A stretch of 64,000 bases of DNA, from the NCBI RefSeq assembly GCF_000373905.1, contig NZ_KB892705.1, positions 992,001 through 1,056,000 on the forward strand, written 5' to 3'. Below are positions 7,826-17,342 of this stretch, piece by piece. The notes under the pieces were generated by a model. That model saw only the letters and a program-made list of their open reading frames with translations, had not been told where the DNA came from and ran no database searches. The stretch's first letter is position 1; each line of letters opens with the position of its first letter. The position numbers and the translations under genes are program-made. The DNA comes from Mycobacterium sp. 155. Lineage in GTDB: Bacteria > Actinomycetota > Actinomycetes > Mycobacteriales > Mycobacteriaceae.

Positions 7826-9190
7826 ATGGACAACATCGACAGCATCGACGGCAGGCCGCTGTTTCGACTGGTGTTCGACGCCGACGGTTACATCGATCCG
7901 GTGACCTCGGTCGCGTTGACCGAGGGTATTCGGGCAAGTGCGCTCACCGATCTGGTGATCTTCTCGCATGGTTGGAACAACGACGAGGCCGCCGCGACAT
8001 CCTTGTACGAGCGGTGGTTCAAACTGCTGTCGCCGCAACTGGATCCGTCCTACACGGTTGGTTTCGTCGGGCTCCGTTGGCCGTCCCAGCTGTGGCGCGA
8101 CGAGCCGATACCGGACTTCGCCGATGAACAGGACGCCGACGACGGGGGTGCCGTCGCACTCGCGCACGCTCCGACCTTTCCCGCGGGTGCGCCGACGATC
8201 GACCCTGCCGAACTCGCCGACCTCAAGGCAATGTTCCCGCGCGGCAGTGCGGATCTCGACATGATCGCCGGGCTGCTGGCCCTGCCGCCCACGACGGTAC
8301 GGGCCACGCAGATGTTCGCCGCGCTGCGGGCCTTCAACGCCCACACGGAGACCGGATTCGCCGACGGTGAAGTAGACCCGGCCCGCATGCTGCCTCCCGG
8401 CACCCCCGGAATGCTCGACCCCCAACGCAATCCCGTCGACGTGTTCACCAAGTTCGGTGACCGGCTGGCCGACGCCGGAGCCACGTTCGGCGGTACCGGC
8501 GGCGGCGCGGCCGGTATCGGAGATCTCGGCCAGAAGGTGTGGCACGGCGCGAAGGAGGCACTGCGGCAGCTCAGCTACTGGCAGATGAAGAACCGCGCCG
8601 GCGTGGTCGGCCGCAACGGACTGGGCCCGGCCATCGACCGGCTGGCCGACGGGTACCCCGCGCTGCGGTTCCATCTCGTCGGCCACAGCTTCGGCGGCCG
8701 GCTGGTGTCCTACGCGCTGGCCGGATTGCGGGAGCGCAAGCCGTCACCGGTGAAGGCAGTGACGCTGCTGGAAGCGGCGTACTCACGGTTCGCCTTCGCC
8801 GACCGGCTGCCGTTCCGCCAGGCCTCCGGCACGCTTGCCGGGTGCCAGAATCGCGTCGACGGGCCTGTGGCAGTCTGTTTCTCGCGCTACGACCGTGCGT
8901 TGAGCACCTTCTACCCGCTGGCCTCGGCAGCCGCGGGTGACGATGCGGCCGGGCTCGATGATCCGCTGTTCCGGTGGCGGGCCATGGGCTCGCTGGGTGC
9001 TTATCGTGCGGTGACGCAGCCGCTCAACGACGAGGGTGTGCCGTACAAGTTCCAGCCGCGCCAGCTGTTCAACCTCGACGCAGCGGCAGTGGTGAAAGCC
9101 GACGTGGGCCCGTCGGGCGCGCATAGCGACATCTTCCACCCGGAACTGAGCTGGGTGACCGCATCCGCGGGTGGCTTGAACAAGCCGTGA
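7826..9190 (+). CDS. alpha/beta hydrolase (serine esterase/lipase-like)
   Basis: 454 residues. N-terminal strand-turn LVIFSHGWNN is the oxyanion region. The nucleophile elbow is HLVGHSFGGR with Ser288. A long insertion (residues about 90-250) with Gly-rich GGTGGGAAGIG forms a lid-like region. The likely acid lies near the CFSRYDRALS segment and the His near GAHSDIFHPE. The ATG at 7826 is used because GAAAGGA precedes it; an upstream ATG at 7805 overlaps the protease stop but lacks a ribosome binding site. No signal peptide, so the enzyme should act in the cytoplasm with the co-transcribed subtilase. Substrate unknown. Confidence 0.8.
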   Translation: MDNIDSIDGRPLFRLVFDADGYIDPVTSVALTEGIRASALTDLVIFSHGWNNDEAAATSLYERWFKLLSPQLDPSYTVGFVGLRWPSQLWRDEPIPDFADEQDADDGGAVALAHAPTFPAGAPTIDPAELADLKAMFPRGSADLDMIAGLLALPPTTVRATQMFAALRAFNAHTETGFADGEVDPARMLPPGTPGMLDPQRNPVDVFTKFGDRLADAGATFGGTGGGAAGIGDLGQKVWHGAKEALRQLSYWQMKNRAGVVGRNGLGPAIDRLADGYPALRFHLVGHSFGGRLVSYALAGLRERKPSPVKAVTLLEAAYSRFAFADRLPFRQASGTLAGCQNRVDGPVAVCFSRYDRALSTFYPLASAAAGDDAAGLDDPLFRWRAMGSLGAYRAVTQPLNDEGVPYKFQPRQLFNLDAAAVVKADVGPSGAHSDIFHPELSWVTASAGGLNKP

Positions 9191-9226
9191 GCCGTGATCG
9201 TTTCCAGACCGCCCGCGGTTATCGGA

Positions 9227-10540
9227 TCAATCGGTTTGCTGTGGCCGGTCGAGCGATATGTGGGGGCGCTCGCTTTCGTCGTGTGCCCAGACGATCCGCC
9301 GCGGCGCGGAGTAGACCTCCAGCATCGCCGAGTGGTCACGCTCGAAGTAATCCCACGCCCAGGTCAGGAAGGTATCGATCTTGGAGTGCACGCCGCTCAG
9401 CAGCATTGCGTGTACCCCTAGCCACGCGGCGAACGCGGCGGGACCCTCGACCTGGTGGCGGTGCTTGCCGACCTCGGCGATGGCAGCGTTGCGGCCGATC
9501 ATCGCCATGATGCCCTTGTCCACGTACCGGAAAGGCTTTCGTTGTTTGCCCTGTCGGTCGAGCACGATATTGCGTGCTGCCCACGTCCCCGACTGCTGCG
9601 CTACCGAACCGAGCTGGGGCAGTGCCCCTGCGGTCGCACCGTCACCGTCTGGCACATTGGCGACATCCCCGACTGCGTACACACCGGTAAACCCTTCGAC
9701 GGTCAGGTCCGGCCGGACGTCGATGCGACCGCCCCGCCCGGTGGCGGATCCGGCGTCGCTCGCGATCGATGCGGCAGACTCCCCGCCGGCCCAGATCACG
9801 GTCCGCGCGACGATAGCTGTCCCGTCGCTGAGGTCCACCCCGTCCTCCCGCACGCGGGTCACTCCTGTGCCGGAGTGGATAACGACGTTCTCCGCGGTCA
9901 GCTTCTTGTGGGCGTACTCATGGGCCTTGTCTGAGAACGGTGCAAGAAGGGCGGGGCCGTGATCGACGATGTGGACGGACCCACTGTTGGGCAACTGGCC
10001 GGTGACCCGCAGGGCGTGCCCGAGTTCGGCCAGCGCTCCGGCTGTCTCGACGCCGGTCGGCCCGCCGCCCACCACCACGATATCGAGCGCCCCGTCCTCG
10101 TCGGGACTGTTGAACAGGGCTTGGGTGTGCAGCCGCAGCCGCTCGGCATCAGCTACCGAGTAGAGCGGGAACGAGTGCTCGGCGGCCCCGGGGACGCCGA
10201 AGAAATTCGGGCGGGCTCCAGCAGCGATCACCAGGTGATCGCCGGACACCGTTCGCCCGTCGCGCAGCGTCAGGGTTCGATCGGACAGGTTGGCGGACTC
10301 GACATCCGCCACGACGACATCGACGTTGGGCAGGTCAGCTGTGATCGCGCGCAGCGGCCGCGCGATGTCCTCTGCGGGCAGCTGCGAGGTCGCTACCTGG
10401 TACAGCAGCGGCTGAAACTGGTTGTAGTCGTTGCGGTCGACAAGCGTGACCGACAGGCCCTTCTGGCCGAGGTGGCGCGCGCAGGCGACCCCCGCAAGTC
10501 CGCCGCCGAGAATCAGTACATCCGGCTCTTTCGCGGCCAT
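9227..10540 (-). CDS. type II NADH dehydrogenase-like FAD oxidoreductase
   Basis: 437 residues with two Rossmann dinucleotide motifs: FAD-binding ILGGGLAGVACARHLG at the N-terminus and NADH-binding IVVVGGGPTGVETAGAL near residue 160. The flavoprotein signature VYAVGDVAN occurs near residue 300. The C-terminus (KIDTFLTWAWDYFERDH) resembles the amphipathic membrane-binding helices of NDH-2. It would pass electrons from NADH to the quinone pool without proton pumping. The N-terminus is slightly short and the sequence is divergent from Ndh, so it may be a paralog rather than the main housekeeping Ndh. It is convergent with the hydrolase gene and divergent from the molybdopterin enzyme. Confidence 0.85.
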   Translation of the reverse strand: MAAKEPDVLILGGGLAGVACARHLGQKGLSVTLVDRNDYNQFQPLLYQVATSQLPAEDIARPLRAITADLPNVDVVVADVESANLSDRTLTLRDGRTVSGDHLVIAAGARPNFFGVPGAAEHSFPLYSVADAERLRLHTQALFNSPDEDGALDIVVVGGGPTGVETAGALAELGHALRVTGQLPNSGSVHIVDHGPALLAPFSDKAHEYAHKKLTAENVVIHSGTGVTRVREDGVDLSDGTAIVARTVIWAGGESAASIASDAGSATGRGGRIDVRPDLTVEGFTGVYAVGDVANVPDGDGATAGALPQLGSVAQQSGTWAARNIVLDRQGKQRKPFRYVDKGIMAMIGRNAAIAEVGKHRHQVEGPAAFAAWLGVHAMLLSGVHSKIDTFLTWAWDYFERDHSAMLEVYSAPRRIVWAHDESERPHISLDRPQQTD

Positions 10541-10707
10541 ATGGGTGCTTCCTCCCGTAATGCGGTTGTTCGTGAGCCAAGCTCAGGGCAACGCGGGCAA
10601 TCCGATTGAGAGTAGAGGTTTGATCCACATACAGCCACCGGTGGGTGCGCACAGCAACATTCCGTGAAATGGTCGAAGGCGAGTGTTAGGGGCAGGCGCC
10701 CGGCAAG

Positions 10708-12501
10708 ATGACAGCCATGGAGTTTGACCGTCACGAAGGAACTGGCGTTTCAGATCGTGAACCGGTGTCTCGACGACCGAGTGTTGGCGATGAACGGGTT
10801 CGCCTTGGTGAATGGGCCGGCGGGATCGCCGATGAACCCGCCCGTATTCCGTCGATTCGGATTGGTCACCGCTGGATCAGCACGCTATGGCTGATTCCGT
10901 TGGGGGTGGCCGGGGTGTTCGTCGGTGTGGTCATCGCTCAGCAACTTCGGCAGTTCGACTGGATGCAGGAGTTCATCCAGCGCTATCCGGGGACTGCGGC
11001 CGCCCGCGGCCACATCGAGCCCGGAATTCCGGCATGGCTGCGCTGGAGTCACCTCTTCAACATCGTGTTCATGATGTTCATCATCCGGGCGGGCCTGCAG
11101 ATCCTGGCCGACCATCCTCGTTTGTATCTCAACGCGGGCAGCACACCGGGCACCGCCTGGCTCAGGTTGCGTGGGCCAATCCCGCCCGATCGACTGAACC
11201 CTACCGAGGCCAGGCAAGTGTGGACCGCCAAGGACGACTCGGTGTCGCTGCCCACCTGGCTGGGCATCCCCGGTGTTCGCCACACCATCGGGCTTGCGCG
11301 GTGGTGGCACTTCACCTTCGACGCGCTCTGGCTGCTCAACGGGGCGATCTTCTACATTCTGTTGTTCGCCACCGGGCAGTGGCGCCGCATCGTTCCACAG
11401 TCATGGGACGTGATCCCGAACGCTGCGTCCACGGCCGTGCAGTACCTGTCCCTGGACTTTCCGGCCAACGAAGGGTTCGTCGCCTACAACGGACTGCAGT
11501 TGATCGCCTACTTCTTGACGGTGTGGGTGTTCGCGCCACTGGCGTTCATCACCGGGCTACTACAGGCCCCGGCGATTGCGGCGCGCTTCGGATTGGGCAA
11601 GGGGCCGACCAACCGGCAGATCGCACGGTCCATCCACTTCCTGATCCTGCTGTGGATGGTGTTCTTCATCGTCATCCACACCGCGATGGTCTTCGTCACC
11701 GGGCTGGTGGGAAATCTGAACCACATCGTGTTCGGCACCAACACCGATTCCTACTGGGCGTTGGTCATCTACCTGGCGGCCATGGCCGTGATCGTCGTCC
11801 TGTGGCTCCTCGCGTCTCCCATCACGCTGCGACACCCACGGATGGTGCAGAAGGTCGGCCAGTCCTCGATCGGCTGGATCAAGGGACTCATGGAGTGGTT
11901 CCATCCCCGTGCTGATTACTCCGAAAAGGACATCTCGCCCTATTTCTGGTCCAACGGCACCCTGCCGATGTCGGGCGCGTATCGGCAGCTCCAGGCCGGT
12001 GACTGGTCCGAGTACAGCCTGCGGGTGGGGGGATTGGTCGAGAATCCGACCGATTTCAGCTATGCGGAGCTGTTGGCGATGGACAAGCACGAGCAGATCA
12101 CCCAGCACTACTGCATTCAGGGATGGTCGGGCATCGCGAAATGGGGCGGTGTCCGGATGCCGGACGTCATGCGCATCGTTCGTCCCATGTCGTCGGCGCG
12201 GTGGGTGGTGTTCCGGTCAATGGCCGATGGCTCCGAACCCGGCGGAGGCCGCTACTACGACTGTCACAAGATCGATCACATGCGGGATCCGATGGCGTTG
12301 CTGGCCTACGAGATGAACGGTGAACCGCTCACCGAATCTCACGGCGCTCCTTTACGACTGCGTAACGAGCGTGAGCTGGGCTTCAAACAGGTCAAGTGGA
12401 TCGAGTCCATCGAGTTCGTCGACAGCTTCGACCACATCGGCAAGGGTCAGGGCGGTTACAACGAGGATCACGAGTACTTCGGCTACCGAATGCCAATCTG
12501 A
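10708..12501 (+). CDS. cytochrome b561-like membrane domain fused to a sulfite-oxidase-type molybdopterin oxidoreductase
   Basis: 597 residues. The first 370 hold five or so transmembrane helices with His residues placed for haem b (WSHLFNIVFMMF, RWWHFTFDALWLL, SIHFLILLWMVFFIVIHTAMV). The C-terminal part (about 395-597) is an oxidoreductase molybdopterin-binding domain with the Mo-ligand Cys469 in ITQHYCIQGWSG and a YYDCHKIDHMRDP segment. In most bacteria the Mo subunit (MsrP/YedY-like) and its haem membrane partner (MsrQ-like) are separate proteins; here they are one chain. No Tat signal is seen ahead of the Mo domain. Which side of the membrane the Mo domain faces depends on helix number and cannot be settled here. 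Candidate role: reduction of oxidised sulfur compounds or another small substrate with quinol electrons. Confidence 0.85.
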   Translation: MTAMEFDRHEGTGVSDREPVSRRPSVGDERVRLGEWAGGIADEPARIPSIRIGHRWISTLWLIPLGVAGVFVGVVIAQQLRQFDWMQEFIQRYPGTAAARGHIEPGIPAWLRWSHLFNIVFMMFIIRAGLQILADHPRLYLNAGSTPGTAWLRLRGPIPPDRLNPTEARQVWTAKDDSVSLPTWLGIPGVRHTIGLARWWHFTFDALWLLNGAIFYILLFATGQWRRIVPQSWDVIPNAASTAVQYLSLDFPANEGFVAYNGLQLIAYFLTVWVFAPLAFITGLLQAPAIAARFGLGKGPTNRQIARSIHFLILLWMVFFIVIHTAMVFVTGLVGNLNHIVFGTNTDSYWALVIYLAAMAVIVVLWLLASPITLRHPRMVQKVGQSSIGWIKGLMEWFHPRADYSEKDISPYFWSNGTLPMSGAYRQLQAGDWSEYSLRVGGLVENPTDFSYAELLAMDKHEQITQHYCIQGWSGIAKWGGVRMPDVMRIVRPMSSARWVVFRSMADGSEPGGGRYYDCHKIDHMRDPMALLAYEMNGEPLTESHGAPLRLRNERELGFKQVKWIESIEFVDSFDHIGKGQGGYNEDHEYFGYRMPI

Positions 12502-12834
12502 TTCATCGGCTGGGGCACAGACGTTCCTCCGATGCCGCTTTCCGGGCGGCCTCGTTCTGAACACTTGTGCAATCGTTTGACTGTTTGGGCTGTTTCGGGT
12601 CTACTGGTGAGCGCACCCGGTGTGAGCCACGCCGCGTAGTGAACGCCTGTGGCGCGTGATGGCGTGATCGGAGGAGGTGACCCGCCATGGTGGAGGGAAG
12701 TAGTAGCTGCCTCCACACCGCTGTGTGCGGCCACCGATCCCGAGGGAGTCTGGGTTAGCTGCAACAGTCGGGTGGAGGTCATCGCTTCAGAGTTTCTCAA
12801 CGATGCATGATTTCTCCGCGAGAAGGACCCGACC
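12502..12834 (+). promoter_or_regulatory. structured 5' leader of mgtA; possible Mg2+-responsive (M-box-like) element
   Basis: 333 bases between the Mo enzyme and mgtA without a credible gene. At 12605-12660 a GGTGAG start is followed by GCCAC (12626-12630) and GTGGC (12649-12653), which can pair around an ACGCC-containing loop. This order is loosely like the 5' half of the ykoK/M-box Mg2+ riboswitch (GGTGAGG...GACGCC). A second strong hairpin pairs GTGGAGG (12690-12696) with CCTCCAC (12710-12716). A long structured leader ahead of an Mg2+ importer is what a Mg2+ switch would need. The match is partial and the 3' half of an M-box is not clear, so this is only a candidate. mgtA has a separate ribosome binding site, AGAAGGA, just before 12835. 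Confidence 0.35.
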
Positions 12835-15483
12835 ATGTCCCACCCCACGTTGCGGCTGAAGACCCGGCCGGATCTCGTTGTCGGCCAGGACTATCCGCTG
12901 ACCGAGTTGGCCGACGCGCCCGTGTTCACAGTGTTTCAGCGAGTGGCGAGTTCCCCGCGTGGGTTGACCGAGCAGCAAGCTGACGAACGGCTGCGTCAGT
13001 TCGGCGACAACGAGTCGGCGCCGGCTACCGACGGCGGGCCAGTCACGCGGGCGCTGGCTGCGGTCCGCAGCCCTTTCGTGGCGTTGCTGGTGGCGTTGGG
13101 CGGGGTGTTCGTCGTGGTCGGTGACCTGCGCGGCGCGGTGACGGTCACGGTCATGGTGGTGCTGGCCGTCATCCTTCGGTGCTGGCAGCAGACCCGTTCG
13201 GTGCGGGCTATTCGCGCGTTGGGCGAGTTGGTGTCGACGACGGTGACGGTACGTCGGCGAGCCACCGACGACTGCGAACCGGTGGAACGTGAACTGCCCC
13301 AGCAGGATCTGGTTCCCGGTGACATCGTGATACTGCGTGCCGGCGATGTGGTCGCCGCTGATCTGCGGCTGCTCTCGGCGACCGATCTGGTCGTCGACCA
13401 AGCGGTGCTCAGCGGTGAAGCGTTACCGGTGCCCAAGGCCGTCACCGCACCTGCAAGTAGACCGGATCGCGGGCTCCGCGAACCGGTCGCGGACACTATG
13501 ACATTGTGTTTCGCCGGGACCGCGGTGGTCGCGGGTACGGCGACCGGTGTCGTGGTTGCCACCGGTGCGAATACCTACGGTGGGTCGCTGGCCCGCACGG
13601 CCGCTGCGGCGCGTCCGGAATCGAGTTTCGACCGCGGTGTACGCACCGTGGGTTGGACACTGGTTCGGTTCATGCTGGTGATGGCACCCGTCGTTTTCGT
13701 CGTCAACGGTCTGGTCAACGGTGTGTGGGCGCAAGCAGGGATGTTCGCGGTGGCCGTCGCGGTCGGACTCACCCCCGAAATGCTGCCGGTGATCGTGACC
13801 ACCAATCTGGTGCGCGGCGCGACCCGACTGGCGCGCGAGCGGGTCGTGGTGCGCCGACTGGACGCGATTCAAGATCTCGGCGCGATGACTGTCTTATGTG
13901 TCGACAAAACCGGTACCTTGACCGAAGATCGGATCGTTTACGCGCACAGCATCGACGTCACCGGTCGCCCCGACGACAACACTGCCGAATTCGCCTATCT
14001 GTCAGTGCATTTCCTCGACGGCGTGCACACCCAACTCGACGACGCCATCATCGAACTCCTCGCCGACGACCGCCACCTCGATGTCCTGGCGGAGGCCGCC
14101 TTCACCAAAATCGACGAGATCGGTTTCGACCACACTCGCCGGCGCAGCAGCGTGGTGATATCCCGCCAACGCGACGAGCACATCCTGATCTGCAAGGGCG
14201 ATCCGGACCAGATTCTGCCTCGGTGCAGCCGGGTCCGCCTGGACGGCGCCATCACCGAGCTAGGCGATGACCTCGCCGTCGAAGCCGACGACCTTGTCGA
14301 CGCCTATCGGCGCCAGGGTATGCGCGTACTCGCCGTGGCGGTCGATTACCTGCCTGCCCGGTGGGATCTCTATACGGATAGCGATGAAAACCGGCTAATC
14401 CTGGCCGGTTTCATCGGATTCGTCGACCCGATGCGCGAGAGCGCGGCCACCGCGGCGGCCACGCTGGCCGACCACGGCGTCACGGTGAAAATGCTGACCG
14501 GCGACAGCAAGGTCGTCGCACGCCAAGTCGCCGGTCAGGTCGGACTTGACATCGGCACGCCGATCGTCGGCAGGCACATCGACAGGCTCGATGAGCGTCA
14601 ACTGCAAATTTTGGCCGCGCGCACGAGCGTGTTCGCCGAACTCACCCCCACCCACAAGATGCGGATCGTGGCGGCGCTGCGGGCCGGTGGCCAGGCAGTC
14701 GGATTCCTCGGTGACGGGGTCAACGACGTCGCGGCGCTGCGCCTGGCTGATGCCGGAATCGCCACTGACACTGCGACCGACGCTGCCAAACAGGCCGCCG
14801 ACCTGATACTGCTGGACAAGGATCTCGCCGTGGTCGCGCGCGGCGTGGTGGAAGGCCGGCGCACGTTGGCCAACACCATGAAGTACGTCAAGATCACCGC
14901 CAGCTCCAACTTCGGCAACGTGCTCTCGGTGCTGGCAGCAAGTGTGTTGCTGCCTTTCCTGCCCATCCTGCCTGTCCAGTTGATGGTGCAAAACCTGCTC
15001 TATGACACCGCACAGCTGGCCATCGCCTGGGACCGCGTCGACCGCGGCTATCTGCGGACACCGCGCGGCTGGCAGTCCGAAGGTCTGGTCAGGTTCATGG
15101 TTGTCTTCGGCATGTTGAGCTCGATGTTCGACCTGGCCACATTCGCGTTGTTGTGGTGGGTATTTGACGCGGCCACCGCACCGACGATGTTTCAGACCGG
15201 CTGGTTCACCGAAGGGCTCTGCACCCAGCTGCTGGTGGTGCTGATCTTGCGCACACCGGCGCTTCCCTGGCGCGCCAAACCTGCGAGAGCGGTATCGGCC
15301 GCAACGATCGGCGCCGCAACGATCGGATTGCTCCTGCCGATCAGCGCGCTGGCGGGACCGCTGCGGCTGACTGCTCTGCCCGTTCCGATACTGGCCTGCC
15401 TTGCCGTCGTGATCGCGGCGTACGGGGCGACAGCGCAGTTCGTCAAGCAACGCTACCTGCGTCATCACCCGATCTGGCTCTAA
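12835..15483 (+). CDS. mgtA: MgtA-type P-type ATPase, Mg2+ importer
   Basis: 882 residues, the normal length for P3B ATPases. Order: N-terminal cation-ATPase domain, actuator with LSGEALPV, transmembrane motif VGLTPEMLPVIVTTNLVRGA characteristic of MgtA/MgtB, phosphorylation motif DKTGTLTED with Asp357, nucleotide-binding domain, hinge GDGVNDVAALRLADAGIA, then C-terminal helices. It should import Mg2+ down its gradient at the cost of ATP under Mg2+ shortage. The ATG at 12835 has AGAAGGA eight bases upstream and follows a 333-base structured leader. The ABC transporter genes start 86 bp downstream on the same strand and may share its control. Confidence 0.9.
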   Translation: MSHPTLRLKTRPDLVVGQDYPLTELADAPVFTVFQRVASSPRGLTEQQADERLRQFGDNESAPATDGGPVTRALAAVRSPFVALLVALGGVFVVVGDLRGAVTVTVMVVLAVILRCWQQTRSVRAIRALGELVSTTVTVRRRATDDCEPVERELPQQDLVPGDIVILRAGDVVAADLRLLSATDLVVDQAVLSGEALPVPKAVTAPASRPDRGLREPVADTMTLCFAGTAVVAGTATGVVVATGANTYGGSLARTAAAARPESSFDRGVRTVGWTLVRFMLVMAPVVFVVNGLVNGVWAQAGMFAVAVAVGLTPEMLPVIVTTNLVRGATRLARERVVVRRLDAIQDLGAMTVLCVDKTGTLTEDRIVYAHSIDVTGRPDDNTAEFAYLSVHFLDGVHTQLDDAIIELLADDRHLDVLAEAAFTKIDEIGFDHTRRRSSVVISRQRDEHILICKGDPDQILPRCSRVRLDGAITELGDDLAVEADDLVDAYRRQGMRVLAVAVDYLPARWDLYTDSDENRLILAGFIGFVDPMRESAATAAATLADHGVTVKMLTGDSKVVARQVAGQVGLDIGTPIVGRHIDRLDERQLQILAARTSVFAELTPTHKMRIVAALRAGGQAVGFLGDGVNDVAALRLADAGIATDTATDAAKQAADLILLDKDLAVVARGVVEGRRTLANTMKYVKITASSNFGNVLSVLAASVLLPFLPILPVQLMVQNLLYDTAQLAIAWDRVDRGYLRTPRGWQSEGLVRFMVVFGMLSSMFDLATFALLWWVFDAATAPTMFQTGWFTEGLCTQLLVVLILRTPALPWRAKPARAVSAATIGAATIGLLLPISALAGPLRLTALPVPILACLAVVIAAYGATAQFVKQRYLRHHPIWL

Positions 15484-15569
15484 CCAACCACGCGGCATAC
15501 CGGCCACTGTGCGCCGGCGTAGCTGACACATCCGCACTCACCGTCACGACACCGAAGACAGGTGAAACC

Positions 15570-17312
15570 ATGTCCGCACCAGGCACTTTCCCGACCCGCG
15601 GCGCGCTGGTGCGCCCGACCCGCGGCGTCGCCGCCGATGTGGTCGTCTTCCTCGCCGCGGCGGCATTGCTGTGGCTGATCGTGCGGGTTGCCCACGGCAC
15701 CACTGTGGCGTGGACACCGCAGAGCGCGCCGGCCAGAGTTTCCACCGATCCTGCCGAACTGCCGTACTACGCAGCCCGATCGCTACTGCGGATGTTCGTC
15801 GCGCTGGCGCTGTCGCTGATCTTCACTTTCGTCTACGCCACCGCCGCGGCACGACTGCGCCGCGCAGAGAAAGTGTTGATCCCGCTGCTCGACGTCTTGC
15901 AATCGGTGCCGATCCTGGGCTTTCTGTCGGTGACCGTCACCGGCTTCATCGCGTTGTTCCCCGGCTCGGAGCTGGGATTGGAGTGCGCGTCGATCTTCGC
16001 GATCTTCACCTCCCAAGCCTGGAATATGACCTTCGCGTTCTACCACTCACTGGTGTCACAGCCGCAGGAACTCGATGAAGCCTCCAGGCTACTCAGATTG
16101 TCACGCTGGCAACGGTTTTGGCGGCTCGATGTGCCTAGCGGCATGATCCCGCTGGTCTGGAACGGCATGATGAGCTTCGGCGGCGGATGGTTTTTTCTCA
16201 CCGCCTCGGAAGCACTCAGTGTCAACAACCAGCACTTCGCCCTGCCCGGCATCGGTGCCTACGTCGCCGCGGCCAGCGACGCCGGCGAACTCAACAAAGT
16301 CCTGCTGGCGATCGTGGTCATGATCGTCATGGTCATCGGAGTCAACGTGCTGTTCTGGCGGCCCCTGACCGTATGGGCCGAACGCTTCCGCGTCGAAGAC
16401 TCCGAGACAGCCGACCTACCCCGCAGCCTCACCCTGAACTTGCTGCGCTATTCCCACGCCTCCCGGATCATCGGCAGGCCCGTCGGGCGCCTCGTCCACC
16501 CGCTCGATCGGGTGATGGCAATCTTCGGTGTCGCCGAGCGTCCCCTGCGCACCTCACCGACGCGACGGCGTCTCGGCGACACGGTGTTCACCCTGACCGT
16601 AGCTGTGATCATGGCGTACGGCGGCTACCGGGTTATCGATTACATCGCCACCACCGCGGGCTTCAGCGAAATCGGCCATGCCCTTCTGCTCGGGTTGGTG
16701 ACCTTCGGCCGGGTCATCGTGCTCGTGATGGCCGCCACCGTGATCTGGGTGCCGATCGGAGTGTGGATCGGGTTGAACCCCAAGGTCGCCCGCCTCGCTC
16801 AACCCGTCGTGCAAGTGCTCGCATCGTTCCCCGCCAACTTCCTCTTCCCGCTCATTGCCGCATTCCTGGTCGCGACCGGCGTCAGCCTCAACATCGGCGG
16901 CATCGTGCTGATGAGCCTCGGAGCCCAGTGGTACATCCTGTTCAACGTCATCGCCGGAGCCAGCGCCATCCCCAACGATCTGCGTGAAGTCGCCACCAAC
17001 CTCCAGCTACCCCGAAAGCTGTGGTGGCGCAAGCTGATCCTTCCAGCCATCTTCCCCAGCTATGTCACCGGCGGCATCACCGCCGCCGGCGGCGCCTGGA
17101 ACGCCTCCATCGTCGCTGAAGTCGTCAGCTACAACGGCACCACCCTGACCGCGACCGGACTCGGGGCCTACATCACCGACGCCACGGCCACCGGCGACTC
17201 CAGCCGCATCCTCATCGGCGTCGTCGTCATGAGCTTCTACGTCGTGACCACCAACCGGCTGTTCTGGCGACGCCTCTACGCGCTGTCGGAACGACGCTTC
17301 TCTCTGACCTAA
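15570..17312 (+). CDS. fused double-domain ABC transporter permease (NitT/TauT-like)
   Basis: 580 residues made of two repeats of the BPD-type permease domain, each with about six transmembrane helices. EAA-loop equivalents are QPQELDEASRLLRLSRWQRF in the first half and IPNDLREVATNLQLPRKLWW in the second. Start ATG at 15570 follows AGGTGA. The ATPase gene lies 30 bp downstream. Permeases of this type normally serve nitrate, sulfonate or bicarbonate importers, but no substrate-binding protein is encoded beside it. Position behind mgtA suggests an ion or Mg2+-related substrate; that is inference. Confidence 0.85.
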   Translation: MSAPGTFPTRGALVRPTRGVAADVVVFLAAAALLWLIVRVAHGTTVAWTPQSAPARVSTDPAELPYYAARSLLRMFVALALSLIFTFVYATAAARLRRAEKVLIPLLDVLQSVPILGFLSVTVTGFIALFPGSELGLECASIFAIFTSQAWNMTFAFYHSLVSQPQELDEASRLLRLSRWQRFWRLDVPSGMIPLVWNGMMSFGGGWFFLTASEALSVNNQHFALPGIGAYVAAASDAGELNKVLLAIVVMIVMVIGVNVLFWRPLTVWAERFRVEDSETADLPRSLTLNLLRYSHASRIIGRPVGRLVHPLDRVMAIFGVAERPLRTSPTRRRLGDTVFTLTVAVIMAYGGYRVIDYIATTAGFSEIGHALLLGLVTFGRVIVLVMAATVIWVPIGVWIGLNPKVARLAQPVVQVLASFPANFLFPLIAAFLVATGVSLNIGGIVLMSLGAQWYILFNVIAGASAIPNDLREVATNLQLPRKLWWRKLILPAIFPSYVTGGITAAGGAWNASIVAEVVSYNGTTLTATGLGAYITDATATGDSSRILIGVVVMSFYVVTTNRLFWRRLYALSERRFSLT

Positions 17313-17342
17313 CACGTCATCACTACCCGACGGAGGTTCACC

